From assembly GCA_977017575.1 (NCBI GenBank), contig CDRNVI010000187.1, positions 1 through 64,000 on the forward strand: DNA of 64,000 bases, read 5' to 3'. Origin of the DNA: Paramoeba atlantica. Lineage: Eukaryota; Discosea. The notes under the pieces were generated by a model, which was not told the origin of the DNA, did no database searches, and was given only the letters and a program-made list of their open reading frames with translations. A program made the translations under genes and the position numbers. Positions 56,984 to 64,000 of the stretch are shown here, in pieces (position 1 is the stretch's first letter; each line of letters starts with the position of its first letter).

Positions 56984-59045
56984 ATGGAAGATCGAGAAGA
57001 TGATGAAGAGGAATTTGAACAAGTTTATGAACTTCAAAGTTGGATTGGCGAGTTTGTTTTTATTTTCTTTTTTAGTTCAAGTTTGAGTAGACTCAAAAAA
57101 CAAAAAGAGAATTCAATCAAGACATTGAACTAAAAAAAAGAAAGCAAGAAACAAAAGAGAAGTTATTCTTTACTATCAAAAAAAAGAGACAACACAAAGA
57201 AAAAAAAACAAAAAAATATATTTTCACAAAAAATATGATCAGAGAGCAGATATTCAAAGAAAAATTAAAAGAAAACAAAGAGAGAGAGAAAGAAAAAAAA
57301 ACAAAAGAAGAAGAGGCTATCTTTCAAAGGAAAAGAAAGAATCATAAAGAATCAATAACAAAAAAAATCCAACAATCACTGATAAATTCAATAAAATAAT
57401 TAATAAAAGAAAGAAAAGAAAACAAAGAAAGAAAAAAATTGAATAAAAATAAATAAAAATCACCTTAAAGTCTAAATCAAAAATCAAAAAAGAAAAAAAT
57501 CAAAAATAAATAAAAAAATAAAAAAAAATAAAAAAAAATAAAAAAAGTAAACTAATAAAAAAATAAATAAAAAAACAGAGGAGCGAGTTGTGCAGTACAC
57601 ATTGGAATAAACCGAAACACAAACGAAGAAGTGGCAGTGAAAGTTATTTCCAAGAAAATTATTGAATCCAATCCGTTTTTTTTTTCTTTTTTTTTCTTTC
57701 TTTTTCTTTTTTTTCTTTTTTTTGTTTTTTTTGTTTTTTGTTTTTTGTTTTTTGTTTTTTCTTTTTGAGTTTTTTTTCTTTTTTTTTTTTTCCTCTTTTC
57801 TTTTTTGTTTTTTGTTTTTCTCTTTTCTCTTTCTTGTTTTCTGCTTGATTGTTTATTTCTCATTTTCTCTTTTCTCAGGGGATTGACGAAAGAAATTAAT
57901 ATTTTGAAAGAATTGGATCATCCAAATATCGTGCATTTAATTGATGCTCACACAACAAAGAAAAATCTTTACATTGTGATGGAATTGTTTGTTTTTCTTT
58001 TTTTTTTTGAAAAAGAAAGGAGAGGAAAGAAGTGAAGAGAGAAGAGACAAGACCTCGAAAAGAAGTGCAAAACAAAAAAAAAGAGCAAAAAATAAAAAAA
58101 TAAAACAAAAAATAAAAAAAAATAAAAAAATAAAACAAAATAAAAAAACAAAATAAAAAAACAAAAAATTAAAAAATAAACTAAAAATAAAAAAAAAAAG
58201 GATCTGCGGAATGCCACTCTTCGACACAATATTAGAAGAAAAAAACTTCAACGAAAGAAAAGCACAACAAATTTTAGAGAAATTATTTTCTGTTCTTTCA
58301 TATCTCCACAAAAAGAGAATTGCACATCGAGATTTGAAGCCTGAAAATGTTATTTTTTCTTCTATGGAAGAGGATGCTGAACCGAAAGTTCTTGATTTTG
58401 GTGTTTCTAGATGTTTTTGTGATGGTTTGTTTTTTTTGTTTTTGTTTTTTTTTTTTATTTTTTATTTTTTATTTTTATTTTTTTTTGGAGAGATTTTTTA
58501 TTTTCTTTTTAGAAAAATACTTTTATTTTGATCGAAAATTATAAAAAACAAAAACAATATTATTTTTCCTTCAAATAAAAAGATATGTCATTCATTCTTG
58601 TATTTAATTTATTAATAATTTCATCTCATTACCATATAATCTGATGCCAAATTCTTCCTTAGAAGAAGATATTGTAGAAGAGGATTATGATGGAATTGGA
58701 ACTTTGGGATATAAAGCCCCTGAAATGGTCCTCAATCAACCTAGTAAATTACAGGTTTTCATTTTTTTTTTTTTTTAATTAAACTTTTTTTTCTTTCTTC
58801 TTCTTTCTTTTCTTTTTTCTTTTCTCTCAAAAACCTTTCTTTCTTCAATTTTGACATCTCTCATGTCTATTTTTTTTAGGTTGATTGTTGGTCAATGGGA
58901 GTGATCGCATACATTATGTTATGCGGATTTCCTCCCTTTTTTAGTGATCCAAGAGATCGAGACGATCAAGATCAACTTATGAATGCCCCTTTTTGGTTTT
59001 TTTGTAACTCACCAACTGATGAACTCATATCTCAGGTTATTATCC

Positions 59046-59076
<31 letters not shown>

Positions 59077-60564
59077 TCTCTCTTCTCTCTTCTCTCTTCT
59101 TTTTAGAGGTAACCATTTTATTAAAAAACTCTTCCTCTCTTTCCCCTTTCCTTTCCCGTTTTAAAATAGATCACAACGGCGGATTTTTCATTTCCAGAGG
59201 CGTTTTGGAAAGATATTTCTCCTTCTGCAAAAGATTTTGTTTCGAAATTGTTAGTTGTTGATCCAAATGTCAGAATGTCAGCTGATCAGGTAAAATATAT
59301 GTTTTTTTTTTTGTCCTTATTCTTTTTTCATCTCTTCTAAAAGAAAGCTAACCTTCAACCTTTGTGATTCACAAAACTATTTTCTTTTGAATTGAATCAT
59401 TTTTTCTCTATTCCTTTCTTTCCTCAAGGCACTCGCACATCCTTGGATGAAAGGAGAAAAAGAAGTAAAAGAAGAAATTCCGCTTGCCCCTCTTCCTTCT
59501 CAGAGAGTGTTACGTAGACAAGAGACAGTTTGTCAAAGTATGCAAGTTTTACCAATTTCTCCAAGTTCGTAATTTGCTTTCTTTCTTCACCATTCATTTT
59601 TTTTTATTATTTTGAAATCAAAATTTTCTTTTCTTTTTCAAATTTTGAAATTTTAGAGCCGAATTATCAAGATTTTTTGAAAAAAACTGAGTCCACTCTT
59701 CTGCTTGGTGATGGTCGTTCCACTTTAAGGTTTTTTCCTTCTCTTTTTTTTTTTAATTTTTTTTTTCTTTTTATTGAATTGAATTGTTTTTTTTTTGTTT
59801 TTTTAAATTTGATCATTTCTCACTCCCATTTCTTTTTTTTCTCCTTTCTCAAAAATAGAATGGCACAAAAGAAATGGACAGACTCAGCAACGACAACAAT
59901 CTCGTTTGCTCTTCCTGGTGGTTTGGAAGACTTTGCAAAAGCCTCTCAAGCACTTGCTGCAGCTGAGTCAGCAAAAAAGGAAGACAAAGAGCAAGAAGGG
60001 AAAAAAGAAGAAGAGAGTGGAAAGGAGAGTGGAGAGAGTGTACCAACAACTTCTCGAATGGTTTTCAAGAGAGCTGATGCGCATCCTGATTTGTTGAAAT
60101 CGAGAAAATCTTTTGAGTTAAATTTACCTTTTGTGCAAGAAAAAACTATCGAAGATGGGGATGATGGGAGGCTTAATTCAGGGGATCGGTTGAAACGAGA
60201 TCGAAAAAGAGAGAAAGAAAAGAAAAAGAAAAGAAGATCATCAAGAAAGAAAAATTCCGATCAGTATGCGGTTTCAGAGCCAATTTGGAGTTCAGGCTCA
60301 AAAGTAGGAGAAGAGAAAGGAAAGATGGGTTGGACAATGGATTCCTTGCAGGGCGAAGATCTTGCCATCCGTCCAAGATCAAAGAAAAAGAAAGGGAGAA
60401 AAATGGATGTAGATAAGAAAAAGAAAGAAGAGAAAGAGAAGTCAAAGGAAGTTCTTGAGTCTCATTTGGCTTCGAAAATTGAAGGAGGGAAAAAGAAAAG
60501 GAAAGATTCAAAAGTTCTCGGGTCCCATTCATCTGCAACAATTGAAGAAAAAAAAAAGAAGTGA
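56984..60564 (+). CDS. CaMK-like serine/threonine protein kinase with basic C-terminal tail
   Basis: Ten exons (56984-57051, 57579-57674, 57879-57986, 58201-58424, 58663-58754, 58880-59035, 59170-59289, 59429-59537, 59657-59729, 59859-60564) give 583 aa. All kinase landmarks are present: IGEGASCAVHIG (glycine loop), VAVKVISKK (catalytic lysine), HRDLKPENV (catalytic loop), LDFGVSRCF (DFG), GTLGYKAPEMV (activation segment end), DCWSMGVIAYIMLCGFPPF and the late HPWM. The pattern is that of CAMK-group kinases. The C-terminal 235 residues (last exon) are Lys/Glu/Ser-rich with several nuclear-localisation-like clusters (KKKKRRSSRKK) and no calmodulin site that I can prove. Substrates are unknown. 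Confidence 0.93.
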
Positions 60565-60755
60565 AATAAAAGGGAAAGAAAAAAAAAAAGAGTGAGAGAG
60601 AGAGAGAGTGGGTGAGGGTGATGGAAAGAAAAGAATTTTTTCTGAAATAAAGGTTTTAATTTGCAAGTCAAGTTTTTAAGTTCTCATTTTTTTTTTGAAT
60701 TTTTCTCTGTCTCTTTTTCTCTTTCTCTGTGTTTCACACACTTTTGGAAGACTAA

Positions 60756-62384
60756 TTACTTTGCTGCCCATCTCTTTTCAATCCCATCCATGTGAGCTAA
60801 AAATCATCTTTGATTAGTCTTTTATCTTAACCAAAAAGAAAAAAACAAAAAAAACAAAAAAAACAACAAAAAAAAAACAAAAAAACAAAAAAACAAACAA
60901 AAAAAACAAACAAAAAAAACAAACAAAAAAAAACAAACAAAAAAACAAACCAAGACCAACAACAGCAACAACCCTCTTCCCCTCCAACTCCCAAAGCTGA
61001 TCCACCATATACTGATCACGATCATGCAACATCACCTCTCCCGCTCTAGGCAACAAACGATCAACAATTGAAATATATTTTCGAACTGTTGGTCTATCTT
61101 TCATTCCTTCAACTCCTTCTTCTATTTGTTGTTTGATATTTTTGTTTGGGTCGAATTGCATGTTTTGTCCAAATTCGTGTTGGAGATCGGTTGGTGGGTT
61201 CATCATTAATTTCATGATATCGAAAGTTGAAACTATTTGAACCGAAACTTTAAACAAAGAAAGAAAAGAGAAAGAAAAGAAAAGAGAGATCAAGTTAAAA
61301 GAGAGAAAAACCTGAATTTTTGAGTTTTGTTAGTGTTTGTTGGATTGGCTTATCACCATTAACAATTGAAGGTCCTTTTCCTGACTTTCTAGAGAAAAAA
61401 GAATAATGGAGAAAGAAGAAGAGATAATCAGAAAAGAGAATTGGAGAGAGAAAAAGAAGGAAGTAAAAGAAAAAAAAATACTTTTTCATTTCATTGACTG
61501 TTTGCATTGCAGTTTGAAATTCAATTCCAGGAACAAAACCAATACTTTTTAAAAAAAAATATAATTCCTGTTATTTTTGAAATGAATATTTCAATCATTT
61601 TTTTAATTTAGAAAAAAAGAGATAAACAGAATTGGGAATTCCCATGAACCTTGATCATAGTTCCAAAAGTTCCGCCTTGAAATCCTTGAAACATTGTCAC
61701 TACAAAATTAATAAAGTGAGAGAAGAGAGAGAGGAAACAAACGAAAAAGAAAAAACAATTCAAAAAAAAAGATAAAAGAAAGAATACAATTTGAATTTCG
61801 AAAAAACTCTTGAACTGCTGTTGTTTCATCCTCATTTATAAACGATTCTCTTCTCATTTTTGCCGCTCTTTCTTCACAAAGTTCTAAAAACACAACATCT
61901 AACGATGAAATAAAAGGACCATTCAATGAAGGAAAAAGAGAGAAAAGGAAAGAAAGAGAAAGAAAGAGAGAGAGAGAGAGAGAGGAGAGAGATTCTAAAG
62001 ACCTGGTTCGACATTCTGGATAATATCTCTCACTTGAATGGCACTCTTTTCTGATATATGAGCAGTTCCTAGGAACCAAAAAATAAGAAAGAAAAGAGAA
62101 AGAAAAGAAAAGAGAGAGAAAAAGAGAAAAGAGAGAAACAAGAGAAAGAAAAGAAAAGAACCAACTAAATAAACTTCTTGTCCTTTTCTTCCCTGGAGAA
62201 AAGAAACAGTTTGTTGATCTTTCCCAGCAAGATTTCTCTCTTCTTCTCTCTTCTCTTCTTTCTCTTCCCCCTCTTCTTGATTCGATTTGATTCGGATTGT
62301 CCGAAAGAGAAGAGAATGAGAAGAGAGATAAGGAGAGAAAGAAAGAAATTGGTGCTGCTGTCTCCGCACAAGATTACAAAACAT
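60756..62384 (-). CDS. TraB/PrgY (TRABD) family protein, probably mitochondrial
   Basis: Eight exons (62384-62162, 62068-62003, 61898-61788, 61699-61650, 61567-61482, 61388-61312, 61247-60951, 60796-60756) stay in phase and encode 316 aa. The opening (MFCNLVRRQQHQFLSF...RTIRIKS) is Arg/Ser/hydrophobic without acids, like a mitochondrial targeting peptide. Family blocks follow: VYLVGTAHISEKSAIQV, DVVFLELCEERAAKM, GTFGTMIK, PGIEFQTAM, VNGDKPIQQTLTKL and VVAVVGLAHMDGIEKRW. The conserved GTAH and VGLAH histidines are kept. Eukaryotic members are reported at mitochondrial outer membranes; the biochemical activity is unsettled. The protein stops soon after the last block, so the C-terminal membrane hairpin found in some relatives is missing. 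Confidence 0.9.
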
Positions 62385-62749
62385 CTTTTCTCTCTCTCAA
62401 AATCGCGTGTCAAAATAACGGAACAAAAAAGAGTTTTTTGTTGATTCTTTCGAAAAGGAGTTGTGTTTTTTTGACTTAGAGGAGTCCCTCTGGTGTCTAC
62501 ACCTTGCCCTTTCTTTTTCCAAACTTCTCTGAAAGAAAAAATTCTTTGCCTTCTCCTCCTTTCTTTTTCAAAGAACCAAGAAATTTCACTGGAAAAAGGG
62601 TCGGAATAAACTCCTGACCCTCTCAACATTTTTGGGCTATTTAGTCCATACTCTCGCCAATGCAAACCCCTCTTCCGCTCTTGGAAAAATTTTGATTTGT
62701 CTTTGTCAGTTACTTCCAATTTTCCAATTTTACGAAATCGAAAAAAATA
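62385..62749. promoter_or_regulatory. Divergent region between TraB gene and cysteine-rich gene
   Basis: A 365-bp head-to-head region. GGTGTCTACACC, a perfect short palindrome, lies near 62492-62503. No other gene is supported here. Confidence 0.4.
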
Positions 62750-62956
62750 ATGGCTTGTCCTGGATGCGGTTCTCCTAATTACTCGAAAGGTCTTTTTCCC
62801 TTTTTCTTCTCTTTCCAACTTCCTTATTGAGTTAACACGCTTTGTGTTCCAGGTGGTGGTTCCCCAAAATGTGGTGGCTGCGGCGCCCAACAACCAAGCA
62901 ATGTCTGCTCGAAGTGCAAGACCAACTACTGCTCGAAGTGTGGGAGTCGAAAGTGA
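62750..62956 (+). CDS. 47-aa cysteine-rich (zinc-ribbon-like) mini-protein
   Basis: Two exons (62750-62789, 62853-62956) encode 47 aa with nine cysteines, many in CxxC pairs: CPGC, CGGC, CSKC and CSKC. The rest is Gly/Ser/Lys-rich. The donor and the pyrimidine-rich acceptor (TTTGTGTTCCAG) are good, and AATAAA follows near 62987. The CxxC spacing suggests one or two structural zinc sites. I do not recognise a family. It shares a divergent promoter region with the TraB gene. Confidence 0.75.
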
Positions 62957-64000
62957 TTGAGAAATTTACTTCTCCTTCCTGGCCCAATAAATATTGAATA
63001 TTTGAAATGATTGTGAAGAATTCGGTTTCTGTCGCTTCCGTGAATTTATTTCATTGGAGAAAATGGCTCAGTACAAGTACAGTCTTTTGATTTTTTCACT
63101 TTCTCAAAAAACCAACTCTTTTTCTGCTTCAAAGCAAGCATCATCGTCAAGACGTCACGCCAAGGTGAAAGGCACAAAGACAGATGCTGATTTTACAAAT
63201 TCGGTGCAAATTCGGTGAACGTCCCGGCGTTTTTTTTTTGCTCCTTTTTTATTGAACTCGTTTTTGTTTCTCTTTTTGTCTCTCTTTTTGTTTCTCTGTC
63301 GGATCCCCAAATGGCATCGTTGTGGATGGGAGGCTTTTGATTGAGAGATTTCATTGAATTGGACCGACCAATTTCCCTTCCTCTCTTTCCTTCCGCTCTT
63401 TGAGATTTGAAGAGCTTGATTGACGGAGAGAAGAAGAAGATGGAGGAACATCATGTGGTTCGCCTTCTCTTTCTTCCATCTTGTTGCTCCTTGGAGAAAG
63501 GAAAACAATCAAAAAAAAAGTTTGGGAGGAGAGGAATTCGGTGGTCAGAGTGGCTGAAGTCCTTCGACCGTTTCTTTCTTTTTCCTCGATGGTTTTTTTT
63601 TTCTTTTCCATCCTTTTCTTTTTTGAATTTTTTTTGTTAGGATGGTGAAACGGCTTTCAGATCAGACAGAAGCAAGTCATTTTGAGCGCATCTTCAGCTT
63701 TAAAAAAAACCTTGAGCATCAGTATCTTTGGAGAAGAATGATGTTGGGATAATTTTGAGGTATGACATGGTCTTCCATTTGGGTAATTGTTGAGAGGTAA
63801 GGAATTATGGGGGTGTTCTGCCTCTTTTTTTACTGACCAACAGAGAAAAAAAATTAAAATCAAAAATAAAATATTTCTGGCTTGAAAAGCGGCTCTAAGA
63901 TGAAAATATTTTTTGAGCTCTGAGAGTTCATCTCCAATAATCAAGAACAAAAACATTGAAAGAAATGAGAACACATTTAAACAATGAAAAAATATGGATC
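62957..64000. other. Unassigned window end with small uncertain ORFs
   Basis: A plus-strand ATG at 63063 opens 51 codons to 63218 (MAQYKYSLLIF...), with a possible donor after MAQY. A minus-strand frame at 63611-63351 gives 86 residues (from MEKKKKTIEEKERNG, or from the internal MEEREGEPHDVPP). Neither has a domain. Near 63138-63148 AAGACGTCACG resembles a bZIP site. From 63640 on I see no supported gene; an exon of a gene beyond the window is possible. Confidence 0.3.

Noticed and set aside
63530-63600. tRNA-Ser-like 5' part (GGTCAGAGTGGCTGAAGTCC)
   Set aside because: It resembles a D-arm, but no anticodon stem, T-arm or 3' acceptor follows within a plausible distance.

Overview
The window is nuclear DNA of an intron-rich unicellular eukaryote. 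It is AT-rich, uses the standard code, and has GT-AG introns mostly of 80-300 bp. I rebuilt gene models by hand from donors, acceptors and reading-phase continuity, and every multi-exon model below keeps phase through all its exons. The lineage cannot be fixed from the sequence alone. Conserved eukaryotic genes (U2AF35, SKP1, TSG101, TAPT1, TraB) sit beside a myosin with WW and MyTH4 domains, which points to a protist rather than an animal, plant or fungus. Nothing looks viral, bacterial or organellar.

Layout, left to right. 1-3398: a head-to-head pair of membrane-anchored DOMON/copper monooxygenase genes, the left one cut by the window edge. 3907-5415: an intronless secreted multicopper oxidase whose upstream region holds two perfect TGACGTCA sites. 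5935-13623 (-): an 18-exon gene of unknown family with a minisatellite made from its own exon end. 14041-15299: an acidic tail-anchored protein. 15837-19970 (-): a 14-exon SV2/SLC22-type transporter with a foldback repeat in an intron. 20318-22650: two convergent ankyrin genes. 23034-28100: a TAPT1 homologue with large low-complexity insertions. 28524-30745: an ankyrin gene built from a tandem array of near-identical exons, followed by a broken copy of its own 5' end. 31486-34901 (-): a 16-exon carotenoid oxygenase. 35410-43092: a 2,374-aa myosin. 43296-47416: a single-pass membrane protein, SKP1 and U2AF35. 47536-52999 (-): a 2H phosphoesterase fused to a VWA domain. 53350-56690 (-): TSG101/Vps23 with an extra C-terminal domain. 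56984-60564: a CaMK-like kinase. 60756-62384 (-): a TraB protein. 62750-62956: a 47-aa cysteine-rich protein. The last kilobase is unassigned.

The genes do not form one pathway. Two are spliceosomal or ubiquitin core factors (U2AF35, SKP1). Several act at membranes or in the cytoskeleton (TSG101/ESCRT-I, TAPT1, myosin, transporter). Three are metal-dependent oxidative enzymes (copper monooxygenases, multicopper oxidase, carotenoid oxygenase). The arrangement is striking: neighbouring genes mostly alternate strand, giving seven head-to-head pairs that share short intergenic regions.

The strongest second-look items are the tandem duplications that cross exon-intron borders (7.4-8.5 kb, 12.4 kb, 28.8-31.4 kb), the unusual domain fusions (2H-VWA, TSG101 plus C-terminal module, WW-myosin-3 repeats-MyTH4), the intronic foldback element, and the odd splice-site habit (GTTTTT donors, many acceptors preceded by A runs).
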